DNA from: Symsagittifera roscoffensis
Lineage: Eukaryota > Xenacoelomorpha > Acoela > Convolutidae
Direction of reading: 5' to 3'
Length of the DNA: 64,000 bases
Assembly: GCF_963678635.1 (NCBI RefSeq)
Contig: NC_087065.1
Span: 70,575,573 to 70,639,572 of the forward strand
Shown here: positions 23,091 through 35,980 of the stretch, piece by piece
How the letters are laid out: each line of letters begins with the position of its first letter
Position numbering within the stretch: the first letter of the stretch is position 1
Notes under the pieces: model-generated
What the model was told of the DNA's origin: nothing
The model's input: only the letters and a program-made list of their open reading frames with translations
The model's database searches: none
Made by a program: the position numbers and the translations under genes

Positions 23091-26000
23091 TTGGCTATCT
23101 GAATGAAAACAATCATCACTACCTTGGATAAACTTGTTATACAGGTGTCTTCATGAGTGAAACTTTTAATAACGACTGCCCTTTAGCGTCTAAGAAGTAG
23201 AGTTCCATTAAAATGAAAAATGATGATATTTCAAAGAAAAACTAAAACGCTTTCATTTCTTGTTCTGAAAACTCACGGCTCCTGAATCACAATCACCCAC
23301 TCCCCCTATTGTAAGGTGGGGGTGGCTCGTTAATGGGAACAAAATTTACATTTTCCTAACTGCTGAATTAGTTTTTTTTTTATAGGGATGGCAAGTTTTT
23401 AGCAAGTACCACAGAGAGGAAAGATGTGTAACAAAACCTCATTTGTCTACTTTTTGAGCTGTAACTTTTAGCTATCTAACCTCTTACCAAGTCTCCAGTC
23501 AGTGGCGTCAATTTGAGCAGTGGTGTTGAAATATATGGAGTCTCGGCTCTTTTCCAGTCCCTCCCCCCTCGTAAAATAAAATTACAACATAAAATTACGC
23601 CTAAATGTGTGGTTTTACGATGTGAAGTATGAAGGACAAATCTGTTTATAATGGTATTATGACAACGTTAATTCAACTTTTCAAAATTGAATTTGAAAGG
23701 GAGACTGGAAGAAAGTCCAAAAACCCATAGTCATAAACTAAATTTAATTTTGTTATTTGAGTGATTTTTTGGGGCAAGAAGGAAGTAATTTATCTCGAGA
23801 CTTATAGCCCTAAGTTTGAGCTGTACGCGGCATCAGCATTGCTTGCAGTTGTCTGGTGATACAGTCTAAACACAAGTAAGTCTTCAAAACTAACTAATTT
23901 TCCTTTAAAAAAAATGGCGCTTTTGCACTGTGGGAGTGATGGTGTCCAGCAATCATATGATTGCTGATTCAAATCGCTCGGGCACTGCAATTTGCAAGGT
24001 GAGCTCTTACAATTAAGTCATAGCTTAAATCCGCGTTGGTTATATGCGCTCGTGTTAACCTAAATACCTAGATTTTCGAGCGAGTAAGCTTGCACTAGAC
24101 TATAATGCGACTGGTAGTGCTGCTCGAAAAATATTTTGATTGTTTCAATTGGCGAAGTAGTTAAGAGTGGCACATTACTCGAACTCATAATAATTCCAAA
24201 TTGAATCGGGGCCATCTATAATAAATTATTAAAATTTTACTCAATTGTTAGCATCTGCTTTTTGATAGTGGCAGTACAAAATGTGTAGTTTAATTTTAGA
24301 AATTTTGACCAAACACTAGTCCAGACCATTTAAGGTGCAGTCGAATACGCAGTTACGGTGCAGTGTTTTGCGCTGATATACCAGCAGTCTTGTCCTAATA
24401 GTTGTTGAAAATGTTTAGCTAATTCCTTGCAAATTGACTGATTAAAAACCACCCAAACATAAATATTTAACACTTTCTTTGAAAGTCGGATCAAAAAGAC
24501 TCTTTGTCTCAGAGCAAAACTCCAAAGAGTTCGACTACCCCTTCAAGTATATGAAATAGATCATCTTTTTGAGAAATTTCAAATAAGTTAAAATACATAT
24601 TCCCCTGCATGCTACATAAAATTTCAAAGTTATTTAACTTGGGTCTGAGCGATGTATAAGGAGTTTCAATAAGGTCGCATCAAATCAAATTGAAACTATT
24701 CACGAGCAAGAGTTTTTGAACCGCCATAACATTAAGAAAATTTATCACAAAAAAACATATCGTCGAATTTGAGTCCAAAACATCAAAACTTTTCAAATGG
24801 TAAAAAAATAACCATTCAAAAATAACAAGCTTCAGCAGTGGTGTTGGAAAATATGGTGTTTCGGCTCTTTTCCAGTCCCTCCCCCCCTCGTAAAATAAAA
24901 TTACAACATCAAATTATTCAAAAGTTGTACACATGGAATTTTGCATGTGAGAAATGTAAAATTTTGTTCACCTGTTCACGCTAACATGTTTTGATGCAGA
25001 TACGATTTTATCCTGATAACTCATTTTAAATCGATTTTTAAATACTAAATTTCAGGACAAAATCAAGGGGTTAACTGGAAAAGAGCGGGAGTTTCCATCT
25101 TCAAATTGCCTGAAAGCAAAAACGACAAGGTGTTCTAAAGTTCTAACAGCAGATTGACTTAATTATGATAACAAATTCTTCAACATTTTTTTGACAAAAA
25201 AAAAACGGTTCTTTTTCACTCCCCCATACTTTTCAAAATATCGATTTTGTATGTTTGTTAACGTGTAATTACACCTAAACGTGTGATCTTACGATGTGAA
25301 GTCTGACGTACAAATCTGTTTATAATTGCAGTATGACAACGTTAATTAAGCTTTTCAAAATTGAATTTAAAAGGGAGACTGGAAGAAAGTCCAAAAACCC
25401 ATAGTCGTAAACTGAATTGAACTTGGTTATTTGAGTGTTTCTTTGGGGCAAGAAGGAAGTAATTTATCTGGAGACTTATAGCCCTAAGTTTGAGCTGTAC
25501 GCGGCATCAGCATTGCTTGCAGTTGTCTGGTGATACAGTCTAACACAAGTAAGTCTTCAAAACTAACTAATTTTCCTTTACAAATTGTGGCGCTTTTGCA
25601 CTGTGGGAGTGATGGTGTCCAGCAATCATGTGATTGCTGGTTCAAATCGCTCCAGCGCTGCAATTTGCAGGGGAGCTCTTACAATTAAGTCACAGCTTAA
25701 ATCCGCGTTGGTTATATGCGCTCGTGTTAACCTAAATACCTAGATTTCCGAGCGAGTAAGCTTGCACTAGACTATAATGCGACTGGTAGTGCTGCTCGAA
25801 AAATATTTTGATTGTTTCAATAGGCAAAGTAGTTAAGAGTGGCACATTACTCGAACTCATAATCATTCCAAATTGAATTGAGGCCATCTATAATAAACCA
25901 TTAAAATTTTACTCAATTGTTAGCACCTGTTTTTTGATAGTGGCAGTACAAAATGTGTAGTTTAATTTTAGAAATTTTGAGCAAACACTAGTCCAGACCA

Positions 26001-27061
26001 TTTAAGGTGCAGTCGAATACGCAGTTAAGGTGCAGTGTTTTGCGCTGATATACCAGCAGTCTTGTCCTAATAGTTGTTGAAAATGTTTAGCTAATTCGTT
26101 GCAAATTGACTGATTAAAAACCACCCAAACATAAATATTTAACACTTTCTTTGAAAGTCGGATCAACAAGATTCTTTGTCTCAGAGCAAAATTCCAAGGA
26201 GTTCGACTGCCCCTTCAAGTATATGAAATAGATCATCTTTTTGAGAAAATTAAAATAAGTTAAAATACATATTCCCCTGCATGCTACAAAAAATTACAAA
26301 GTTTTATTAACTTGGGTCTGAGCGACGTATAAGGAGTTTCAATAAGGTCGCATTAAATCAAATTGAAACTATTCACAAGCAAGAGTTTTCAAACCGCCAT
26401 AAATTTAAGAAAATTTATCACAAATAAAATATATCGTCGAATTTGAGACCAAAACATCAAAACTTTTCAAATGGTAAAAAAATATCCATTCAAAAATTTC
26501 AAGTTGAAATATCAATTTTTTTTCTGAAAAATCACAAGGAGCTTCAATGATTCTTTTTTTATCCGACAATTGGAACAATAAAAAAGCAGCGTCAAAACTT
26601 CCCTCTTCATTTCTAGTTATATAGCGTTTCAACAAAAAGCTTCATAATTCACAAATATTAAAAAATATTGATTTGAAAGCTTACAACTTTCTCTTGAACT
26701 TTTTTTCAAAAAGGAAGAAGATAACGTACAATTTTATCATTATTATTTTTAAAAAACTTGTTTGTGATTGCTTTTTTAGTGCAGCATGGGGGGATTGAAT
26801 ATTAAGTACCGAAGGAGAAACAATTTGTTGTGAATTTGAGGCTTCTTTTCCTTCCCAACCTGCAAATTTTCTATTCACGTTGTCCGATTGTTAAAAAAAA
26901 ACTAGCACGTGGATTTCGGCCATGGCTATCATACTTTTGTTTACATGCTTGACCCTGTAAAACCCATCGCTACACCATAAAATTAATGCTTATGTGAGGT
27001 GAGAGTAAAAAAAAAAGAGCCAAATTTAAAATTCAAATTATCTTACGTGGCTTGGTTGCTA
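23090..27061. repeat. Higher-order tandem array, part 2, inside element 2
   Basis: It contains a beta module (23.09), a truncated gamma (23.49-23.60), delta (23.6-24.17), epsilon (24.18), gamma (24.84), delta (25.2), epsilon (25.86), alpha (26.5) and a short beta (26.8). It ends in the copied flank at 27062-27601. The order matches part 1. No gene is visible. Confidence 0.8.
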
Positions 27062-27601
27062 TCTCTTGCTGCTCTTTCGAAATACAATTTCTCTTCGTAG
27101 TTACTGTTCGATCTAGCTCTCACCTAAAGCAGACAGAAATAAAGATATGCATGTTCACATAAAAATCAGTGGAAAAACTTATTAACAAGAAATTTAAAAT
27201 TTTTTTGACGATATGTTAATATTTTTTTAAAATAAAAAATAAAAAGCCGAAGACACATAAAATGAACATTTGAATGATTATCAAAATTATGAACAAAAAG
27301 CTAAATCGCAAATGGAGCTTTTCTATGCAGCTGGGGACTATCATATTTTGTTTAGCCGTGATGTTTTCCTGTTCAAAATTGTGCAAATGGTTTGAACTCG
27401 TGTTGTATTAAACAAAATTTTTATCTTCTCCAAAGTAAGTTTGAAAAACAACTTAAGTTTTTATTGAAATCTTAGACGGCAAAATTTAGCAAAGTTGAAG
27501 AAATGAGAAAACTGTTTGTGCTATCTGAAAGATAATAATGTTCAAAGTTCGAATCGGAAAAAAAGTTTTACTAGTGACCAAGTGATCTAGAGCTATTAAG
27601 T
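27062..27601. repeat. Second copy of the 21041-21580 flank
   Basis: It matches 21041-21580 and ends in CTATTAAGT, then TGTCATCCGG, the first ten bases of element 2's LTR, before pol sequence starts. So a second element 2 boundary lies here, with its LTR and gag deleted. Confidence 0.8.
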
Positions 27602-27645
27602 TGTCATCCGGGAATGGTTGAGATGATTATCAAATCGACAATTTT

Positions 27646-28060
27646 TTGGTTATGACCATTGCTGAAGCCTTTGAAATCAAGAACACAGCAAACTTGTCAG
27701 AAGATGATTTAAACGGACATATCGTCAAAGTAAAAACAAATACAGAGGAGTTATCCGCATTTGCCGACTCTGGAAGTCCAATGTCGTTTTTGAATGAAAA
27801 ACCGCACGCCGCCTTGAACAAAATGATAAATCAGCTCTATTCGAATGTGTTCTACCAGAGGACACCACCAGAAACTTAGCGTGCTACAACGGTGAAAGAA
27901 TAATTCCTAAAAAGAGATTAATCAATAAGGTCGAAACAGGAGGCTGGAAAATAAAATCAGCCCCATTCATCCCTGTTAATTATCAAAAAGCAAACATCAT
28001 AGGAAGGAATATACTACCACAAATAGGAATTAAACTAAATTAAGAAAAACAACGCTACAA
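27646..28060 (+). pseudogene. pol: Aspartic protease of element 2
   Basis: The frame at 27646-27879 contains FADSGSPMSFL, the protease active-site loop, after a strand with HIVKVKTNTEELSA. Downstream in another frame lie IIPKKRLINKVETGGWKIK and ANIIGRNILPQIGIKLN, the C-terminal part with the hydrophobic IIGRN motif typical of Ty3/gypsy proteases. A frame change lies near 27870. It would process Gag-Pol; it is dead here. Confidence 0.75.
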
Positions 28061-29115
28061 CGTACTAATTATACGTGGATCAGAAGAATCAAATCCAGAA
28101 ATTAAACAATGGGTTAAAGATAGTTTCGGAAAATTGAAATATCACGTCATGAGAACCCAATTTAACAAAGACATCAACCCAACTCAACAGAGAGGTCGAC
28201 GTGTTCCGGTCCATTTACAAGAACGGGTTGAAGCCGAACTGAAGAAACTAATGTACAAAAAGCACATTTTCAAATTAAATACTTTTATTAGTCCAATTTA
28301 GACGACAGTTTATTAGTCCGATCGTCATAACCGTCAAAAAGGACCAAACGGTTAAATGGGCTTTAGATTCTAAGAAAATAAACAAATTCATTCATAAAAA
28401 CAAATACCATATGCCCAATTTAGATTTGTTAGACAATATTGCATAGGTAGTCAAATCGGACAAATTCAAACAAACGCTATTCTCAACACTCGACTTACGG
28501 TATGCATAATCGCAAAAACCTTTGGATAAACTAACCAGAGAACAATGTAATTTCAGCCTTTTTGGGGGCAAAGCCACCGGGACATACCAATTTCAAACAG
28601 GATTTTACGGTCTAAAAATATGCAGCTAAAATCCAAAAGGCCATCGATCTGTCTCAACTAATTGTACAAACATGTACACGTATCTGGATGACATTTTGAC
28701 AGTAACGAAAGGATCTTTTGGGTTGCACAATCAAAAACTACAAGCAGTCTTGACAAAACTAGACGAAGGAAATCTGGCGATATCATTGAACAAATGTAAG
28801 TTCGCATGCAAACAGGTTGAGTGGTCAGGGTATACTATCAATGGCGAAGGAACAAAACCACTCATGAAAAAAAAGGATGCTATTGAAAAACTTTCGCCAC
28901 CAAAAACTTTCAAGCACTTAAAAATCTTTGTGGGCTCAAAACATCGCCTTACGCGGTATTTACCAAAACTAGCACAAACAGCAGCTGCCTTAAGTCCATT
29001 GTTAAAAATTACTGAGAAAAACAAACCGATCGATTGGAAATCAGAACACAATACAGTATTTTACAAAATTTTAAAGTTAGTCTCTGAAATAACACAAAAC
29101 AAACACTTCGACTAA
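28061..29115 (+). pseudogene. pol: Reverse transcriptase of element 2
   Basis: Fragments in order are VHLQERVEAELKKL (fingers start), SPIVITVKKDQTVKWALDS near 28310, STLDLRYA near 28487 (first catalytic Asp), TYQFQTGFYGLK near 28590 and MYTYLDDILTV at 28672 with the catalytic pair intact. The thumb follows (VEWSGYTINGEG, LSPPKTFKHLKIF). Stops at about 28299, 28444, 28507 and 28625 and at least one frame change break it. The frame 28672-29115 is the longest intact part. Confidence 0.8.
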
Positions 29116-29560
29116 CGTTTAGACACTCGTATTGTATGCGACGCATCTACTTCAAGGTTAGGAGAGTCATTGGAGCAATATTCACCAGAGGGATGGGTCG
29201 CAATCACTTATGCGTCACTTGAGGGAAAATATTCCGTAAATGAACTAGATTTTTTAGGGGTAGTTTATGCCATTGAACCTTTTAAATACTACTTCTATGG
29301 GAAACATTTCACCGTCTTACAGATCCCCAAGCTTTGATCAGCGCTTTAAACGCGAGCGAGAGATCAAAAACTAGCTAAAATAGGTTAGCGCGCTGGATTG
29401 ACCGATTCATTCTATTCCACTTTGACGTTAAACATCTGCCGGGTAGAAAAATGGGATTAATAAACTATATGTCCCGAAATCCAGTTCAAGTATCAATACC
29501 CCCAAGCGACTATGATGAGGAATTTCTTGTAGCATCAATTAATGCATGCGAAAAACCCTC
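29116..29560 (+). pseudogene. pol: RNase H of element 2
   Basis: RIVCDASTSRLG carries the first catalytic Asp. YSVNELDFLGVVYAIEPFKY carries the Glu helix, followed by GKHFTVL and, after a frame change at about 29318, WIDRFILFHFDVKHLPGR and LINYMSRNP. This is the same layout as element 1 at 5056-5502. Stops lie near 29336 and 29375. Confidence 0.75.
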
Positions 29561-30470
29561 GAGTTGATTGACAATGTCTTTCTGAAAATTTTAGCCAATC
29601 AAAACAAAGCGCCTTATGAGATGATCAAAAAGCGCGCGAAAAACAAAGGGTTAGTAAAGGACATTTTAAACGCTCAATTAACATTTCAACATTCCAAATA
29701 TTCCACAAGCGGTCAAGTGAAATCTCACAAGCAACTTCAGTCTCTCTCAAAATCAACTAGCAAACGGTCAGCTCATTCGCAGTCATTCAACAAATTTGAA
29801 AACCATTCAAACTGTAAAACATCTAACTACGCAATCTGCAACAATATGAGCAGAAAACAGAAGCAAAAGGATTCAAGGAAGGCCTTATTCCTTCGGAAAT
29901 TAAACCAACGGAGACACGGGGACGAAAAGAGTCAACATCGCAGTGGCAGGGCTCTTCAGACCGGGAGGAAAGCCTATCGGACCCAAGGTGCATAAACGGC
30001 GGGTCCCAATAAAGGGAAAGAAAACGCCAACAGATAAAGTAACAACGCCGGACCACAAGATACGAGAGAACTACTCTCTTCAAAGAAAAGACAGCAAACA
30101 AAATCCCAAAAATTGCGTTTGAAAACGACCCTACATCAACAACAAAAACAACAGTACTAAGGTCAGAAATAAAATTGAAAACACACTCGGCGCTCAAACA
30201 GAACCAAACAACTCAGTAATTGCCACCCAAATTGACTTCGCCACAAGCAGCAACGACGAAACAAATGAAACCTGCGTCAGCCGCGTGGACCCCAAAACAT
30301 GCATCCAAGAAGAAAAGGCACCTAATGTGGAACCTTCAACAATGACACATAACATCACGTAACTCGAAGCCAGCCACCATCTCATCACGGAAGGACTAGT
30401 CGCGACAACCGAGGAGGGAACAAAAACAAATCCAGCAGAATCGGAGCAAGACACACCGCTCTTTCGCCGG
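29561..30470 (+). pseudogene. pol: Basic linker between RNase H and integrase, element 2
   Basis: The frame 29546-29995 is rich in Lys, Ser, Gln and Asn. A Thr/Glu/Pro-rich segment follows to about 30470 (for example NETCVSRVDPKTCIQEEKA). No fold is recognised. It corresponds to 5503-6325 in element 1. Confidence 0.5.
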
Positions 30471-30473
30471 AAA

Positions 30474-31470
30474 CTACAACGAGTACTGGGCGTACGGTTC
30501 ATTGCTGCTGCCACAAAAAGACAGAAATCTACGTCCCCTGATAAATTCCGTCAAGAAAAGAGACTGGGAAGCCATAAAATCCTCATATGGACAATACTGG
30601 CATAACATCCGCAATCGACTTAACGTCCGTGAGGATTGTCTGCTAATCGACGAAAGGATCGTAATATCCACTCAATTACGACAAACAGTCCTCAAAAGCC
30701 TCCACCTTACCCATCCAGGATCGGCAGCCATGTTGGACTTGTGCCAACATGTCTGGTTTCCACACATCCATCAAACAGTTGTCTAGATGGCGAAGAATTG
30801 CAAATACTGCACGGAGCAAGGCAAAAATCTCAAAACAATAAACGGGAAAAACATTCGTTCCAAATGGAACCGGTTGTAGAACCTAACGAGGAAGTACAAC
30901 TAGACTTCGAAGGGCCCCTCCTTGACGAGCTAAATTAAGACGCGTACATTTTGGTCGCAATAGTTAAGTGGTCAAAATTTCCCACTGCAAAAGTTGTCTC
31001 AGTGGACGTCACCATTAAATTTATGCAACGATATATCTCTGACAATGGGGTACCACGGAGACTAAGATGCGATCAGGCTCAAACAATTCGAGCTAAAAAT
31101 TTTCAACTGGTTTGAAGAACAAATATCATTAAACTACTTCTCGCTCCGGTAGATGATCAAAGGGTGATAGGTGTGGTAGAAAGAATGATCCAACTATTAA
31201 AACGTAGGTTAGCTGTACTGCGGATAGATCAAACAAATACACCGTACAAACTCGCTTCAGATGTGGCAGAAATAAAAAAAAACAATACGGATCACACCAC
31301 ACGGCGTTACAAAAAATTCATATTTTGACGCACATTTGGGTAGAAAACCAAAAACTCCTCTTTCAAACGTAGCCAATAATAGTTCAACAAACAATCTGAA
31401 CTGGGAGAGCGCAAAACATGCATGTTTAGTTTAAAAGAATCTCACGAAGCCGCCACTACCAGCAAAAATA
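30474..31470 (+). pseudogene. pol: Integrase of element 2, zinc domain and core
   Basis: The zinc domain reads TQLRQTVLKSLHLTHPGSAAML with its His, then WFPHIHQTV, and across a stop at 30784 NCKYC with the Cys pair. Core pieces are EVQLDFEGPL near 30890 (first Asp), LRCDQAQTI near 31066 (second Asp) and GVVERMIQLLKRRL near 31160 (the Glu). The D,D-E residues are present but the frame is broken several times. It matches element 1's integrase. Confidence 0.75.
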
Positions 31471-32705
31471 GTGAATGATCTTCAATGATGGTCTGAAGAA
31501 GAAGTTTGCATCAAACACCGCGGGCCAAAACCCAAATCACCAACAAAACCGAAGAATCTTGAGAATACATCTACACCCACACAACCAGCCACAGGTGCAA
31601 AATCTAAGAAAACTATAGAAATCATAAAGGATAAGGTAAACGCAAGATACAAAGGGGTACGTGAGGCAGTAGACAAAAATACGAAAAAACGTTTAGACAA
31701 AAGTGGCGCGGAAAACAATTTGCTTAGCAACAAAGGTAAAGAATCCAAAAACTTTCGAACAAAAGTATAAAACAACAGACGGGAAAATACTTACATACAC
31801 GCCACACACCGCGTGGGTCCAAACCTTTGGAAAACAACCAAGATTACTAAGAAACAGCGGAGTCGCATTTGTCCCCAATCCTTTAATATACGGCTCAGTG
31901 ATTACGTTGCGTATAAATCCGCAAGGAGGTCAGGATCATGTCTAGGTTTTTTAGACATTGAGAATGCTAACGCACCACAACACCCGCTTTTCAAGGAAGA
32001 CAAAGGGACAGGACTACTAAAGAAACTAACCAAGCAGGAGAAATCGTCAAGAAACCAGGGCAATCAGAACAGCCCAACAAAAAGAAAGGCCAAACCAACA
32101 AGAAAATGAACAGGCGGACGCCCAACTCGCAAGCTGAAAACAACACGTGGGATGAGTCTGCAGACGGAAGAAGACACTGAGACGCCACATAGCAAAAATC
32201 GCAAAACAGTAGCAACTAGCGGGTCGGACTACGACGACAACTCGTCAACAACTTCCGAGGACATTGCGCCATCGCCTAAGAGGCTCAACAAAAAACGTAC
32301 ACCACCCACAAACGCCGCAGTGCCAACACGAAAGTCCATGAGAAAGTGTCAATCGACGCTAACAAACGCGCTGGGAACCCAACCCCAATCCACACAATAA
32401 GCAACACAATTGACGGAAGGAAAACATTACAATTCGAAATCTACTCCCCGCCAGATAAAACAGAAACAGAAGTAGAAAACAAGCCAAGCCTAATAACGCT
32501 CATACAAGAAATGGGCTGCACGGAGAAGACTCCGGAATATCAGGCCTGTGTGAACTTCCTCGAGGCCATCAGCCCTAAGTACAAACAAAAACAAGCCGAT
32601 GTCGTTGATTTGACATCACCAACAGAAGATGACATGAACGATAAGGAAATACCATTTGTAAAAGAAAAAGATACAACAGAACAAGAAGCTGCAAAGGAAA
32701 AGTAG
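31471..32705 (+). pseudogene. Charged C-terminal tail or 3' ORF of element 2
   Basis: Frames at 31703-31945, 31813-32109, 32152-32400 and 32346-32705 are rich in Lys, Thr, Glu and Pro. The segment TAWVQTFGKQPRLLRNSG near 31806 may belong to a post-core integrase domain. The last 119-codon frame (SLITLIQEMGCTEKTPEY...) looks folded, then turns acidic. It was probably one frame originally. Nothing identifies a function. Confidence 0.45.
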
Positions 32706-32860
32706 GTAGAAGAAATGCATGAAGACGAGGAACACGAAAGAATGTGGAGGATGACAACAATATTGAGGCTGGAAAGTGTACAACAGAAGTCGGAAAAACA
32801 ATGAGTAAGCAAAAGCCCCACTGGGACTATAAAACTCTAAATTTATTTCTAAATTTCCCG

Positions 32861-32871
32861 TTAAGGGGGAA
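32861..32871 (+). promoter_or_regulatory. Polypurine tract of element 2
   Basis: AAGGGGGAA sits directly before the 3' LTR. The AA-TG junction is typical of an unprocessed LTR end. Confidence 0.75.
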
Positions 32872-33134
32872 TGTCATCCGGTCTAAATTGATAAACTTAT
32901 TATATATGTTATTTATATTATTTGTCTTTATGTTAACCTCTACCGAACTAGATACTTTGCTATCTGGTCGGTTGACCTTGACAGACTGCAGACATAAGCT
33001 ATTCTGGAGTTATTGCTCAGAAGTCAATAAATGTTGTCTCTCAACTAGTCGTTTTATATCGCTCCGATTAGAACTCTTGTTTATCAGTTCATTCGGATTC
33101 AGTAATTGAGATACTCATACACTGAGGTATGACA
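32872..33134 (+). repeat. 3' LTR of element 2 (263 bp)
   Basis: It has TGTCATCC...ATGACA ends and aligns with 21581-21818 apart from a 25-base insertion and point differences. TAAGG follows, matching 4 of 5 bases of the TAAGT before the 5' LTR. Confidence 0.85.
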
Positions 33135-35796
33135 TAAGGGTTGAATTAGAAACAGCTGTGACCAAATAGAACGGAGGCAAGTGATTTGCTCGTAATAACA
33201 CAAAAATATACGTATTTTGGCGTGTGGGCAATAAAGTTTCAAAAACAAAAAATATATATGTTTTTTACATTTTTCTAGAATTTTAGAACTCAACTTGACT
33301 GCTCAAATTTGAATTCAAGATTTTTCCAACCGGCCAATATTTGCTTTTGAAAACTTTTAAACAGAGAAAAAACAAATTATATTTTTTGTCTGTCGACCAG
33401 AAAAAGAAAGCAGAACGATTATGAGTGCTGGATATTTCAATTTGGAACAATTGAGAGAGGGATAATTTGACGGCATGAAGTTTTTTGTTAGGTTATTCCA
33501 AGCAAGTTTGTTCGCTTTCAAATATGGATTGATCCAGCGTGCAGTCAATTTTCTTTGTACATTTGGACTGAATTAAGAAGAAAACACCCTAAGCATACAT
33601 ATTCTTTAAAAGGTGATCCAAAACTTTGTTATTCGTGCTTGTTTTTTTTAGGCATGTTGACTAGCCACTTTCTTAACGAATTTTTCTACACCATTTGAAG
33701 GGTTCGACGTCCAAAGCTCAAATTTGTTCAAATATTTTCCTTGTGATTATTTTTGGTCGGTTAAAAACTTTGTCGGATTATTTTTTAGTCGGTTAAAATT
33801 TTTGGCGGCTAAAAAATTGCCCGCTTAAAAATTTTGGGACAAATTTTGCGCAATCAGTTTCTTCTCTTAACGCGTAAGCGGTTATTTAATCCTGCTAAAA
33901 GACGTTCTATTTTGATTTCAGAAAAGATAATAGAAACTATTATAACTTTGTTATTCACTATCAACATCTGGCTTTTAAACACAGTAGCAAAGCTGGGCTT
34001 GGCAATTACTAGCGAGAAAACAACAAAAAAGCAGCTCCATAAATCGAAAGAGCGAATGAGGGAAACTTTCAGCAGCAAAAAACATTTAAAAAAAAATCTT
34101 TTTTTTTTCGTTTTGTTTTTCAAATTTTTATATTTCTCAAATAGAAGAATTTTTGTCGTCGTAACTGGCAGTCGGAATTTTGAGGTCTTCACTCTGCTTC
34201 GAGCAGTCTTCATTTTCTTGCGTTCGCTGTCTGTTTACAGGATTTCATATCCGTACCTGTTTTTTCTCATCCAAAATTGTGCATGAAATCAATTTTGCAT
34301 GATATCAATTGAAGTGATGAGGTATTGGTCGAAGATAAGTTCCGCTTAAGAACAATTTCGTAATGTTCTCTCTGACAATTTTTTGAGGCCATCTGAGCAT
34401 ACCCATAATGAATTAAAGCTGACTGTTTTGCAGTCGAAAACGTGGCTGAACTGGCAGTTCCCGGTTTCAGATCTAGAGTGCAGCTGCGAGTTCTTTAGCA
34501 AGTGCCGTCATCTTTGTTATATATTGCAGATAACTTGATAATTGGCGCGATAGTTTTCGCGTGGAGTCAAAAAGTTTCCAAAAAAAACGTCAAAGATTCA
34601 AAATTTCAAAAAATTGTCGTATTCGAAGGCTAATTTTTTTCTTAAGTAAACTAGGCATAGCCAATTATGAACGTACATTTTCAACATCCTGTTGTTTCGG
34701 TTAAACCTTTGGTAGCAGATTTGGCAGGATAGTTAGCAAAAAAAAACGTTCTAAAAACTATCAACAAATCAAAAGTTGGACATTTCCTGGAACCTTAACT
34801 TTTTGTGTAACAAAAAGAAGAGCGTAGCCGCTTGTGCAGAAGAGTTTAACGCAACCTGTAAGTTTGATTGAACCCAAAGTCTCATTTTTGGGAGGATAGT
34901 TTTTGAGAAAAGACAAAAACTTTTTAACAACTAAGGGTCAAACAATTGCGACAGAACTTTTTGCAACAGGTGCGACAAATTTTTTTTGCATCCAGTGCAA
35001 GAATTTGGAAAACATTTTTGAAACTCCTAGATATGCACTTGATTATCGTCCTAAAAGTGTAAGGTAAAAAAAATTATGTCATTCAAAATTTGCAAAATTT
35101 CTGCAAAACAAACATTTGTCCACGTTAAATCAGTTGTTCGAGGTTGAAAATCAATTCAGTGTCTGCATAAGTATTACATTATATACGTGTGTGTAGTTGA
35201 AAGTTTTTTTTTTTGGGGGGGGGGGGGCTAAAATTCATTGAGCAGTACAATCAGTGTTCCCTGAAAAGTACACTTGACATGTTACTCATATGGTGAGCTT
35301 GAACGTCGTCCTGTTCGAGTTTGTGACACTGAGGCTGCAGTAAAGTTGATAGTCTGATATAATGTAAATATTTATGACTTGTTATCTTTATATCAGGGTC
35401 ACTGTTACCATATTATTTACGCATTTGGAAAATTCAGACTGCGGTTTGCACAGCTATGTCTATAAGCTGATAAGATAAGAGAAAATATTCAGAGATTAAT
35501 TACTTCTGAATTACACTTGTTTTACACATAAGCGAGCTCCTTAGTTCATCACAGAGTTGACCTCAAAAGTCCCTATCACAAAAAACCCTATCTTACAAAT
35601 TTCTTAGAAGAAGAAGTCTCTATCTTGTAACATTTTTGTAACAATCTTAGAGCCTAATTTTGTAAGAAGTTAAAAGATTCTTACAAAAAAAACTTTTAAG
35701 ATTGAAAAGTGTGGTCAACCCTGGTGATAACAAAAGGGAAAATTTTCAGAGATTAATTAAATTATTTCGGGATTACACTTGTTTCAGATATAAAAT
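33135..35796. other. Non-coding stretch downstream of the FN3 gene
   Basis: No convincing gene. Overlapping ORFs on both strands at 33.83-34.29 kb are Phe/Leu/Lys-rich and look like chance frames in AT-rich DNA. A T11-G13 run lies at 35204-35227. A 45-base direct repeat (CAGAGATTAATTA...TTACACTTGTTT) occurs at about 35490-35535 and 35742-35790; the second copy abuts the last FN3 exon. The polyadenylation site of the FN3 gene should lie here but no clear signal was found. Confidence 0.5.
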
Positions 35797-35980
35797 TCAG
35801 TTGGCCCTAGTCGTCCAAACCCCCTGATAAGGTGCACCATAAACTCTGACTGTAGCTGACACTCTGGAGAAGGGTTCCGCTATAACATCATACCCTGTGG
35901 CTGGAGTCAGGTCTGTAATATATGCGCGGGGCTGCTCGACATAAACTGTACAACCGGACACACATGTTCCTCCTGACGAG
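35797..35980 (-). CDS. FN3-like gene, probable last exon (shortened module)
   Basis: The acceptor CTGTCTTTTAG precedes the exon, whose first base completes a phase-2 codon. The peptide has the module's signature: SSGGTC...GC, then the FN3-type strand LTPATGYDV. It then jumps to SATVRVYG and GVWTT. About 40 residues present in other exons are missing between these. At the position where sister exons have the AC|GTAAGC donor this one has ACTAGGGC. The frame therefore reads on three codons to TGA at 35799-35797. It is either the true terminal exon or a decayed internal one. The protein is probably extracellular. Confidence 0.65.

Larger units (their letters stand above)
21581..33134 (+). mobile_element. 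Element 2: Ty3/gypsy element split by 4.6 kb of array DNA
   Basis: The 5' part (LTR, primer site, gag) lies at 21581-22949 and the rest (protease to 3' LTR) at 27602-33134. The intervening DNA is FN3-intron array sequence ending in a second copy of the host flank. Target duplications are TAAGT before the 5' LTR and TAAGG after the 3' LTR, 4 of 5 matching. Coding regions carry many stops. The LTRs differ by a 25-base indel and scattered substitutions, so the element is older than the one at 38939. Confidence 0.8.

Noticed and set aside
33834..34286. 150-codon plus-strand and 119-codon minus-strand ORFs overlapping each other
   Set aside because: Both are Lys/Phe/Leu-rich, mirror each other in AT-rich DNA, and show no motif or splice context.
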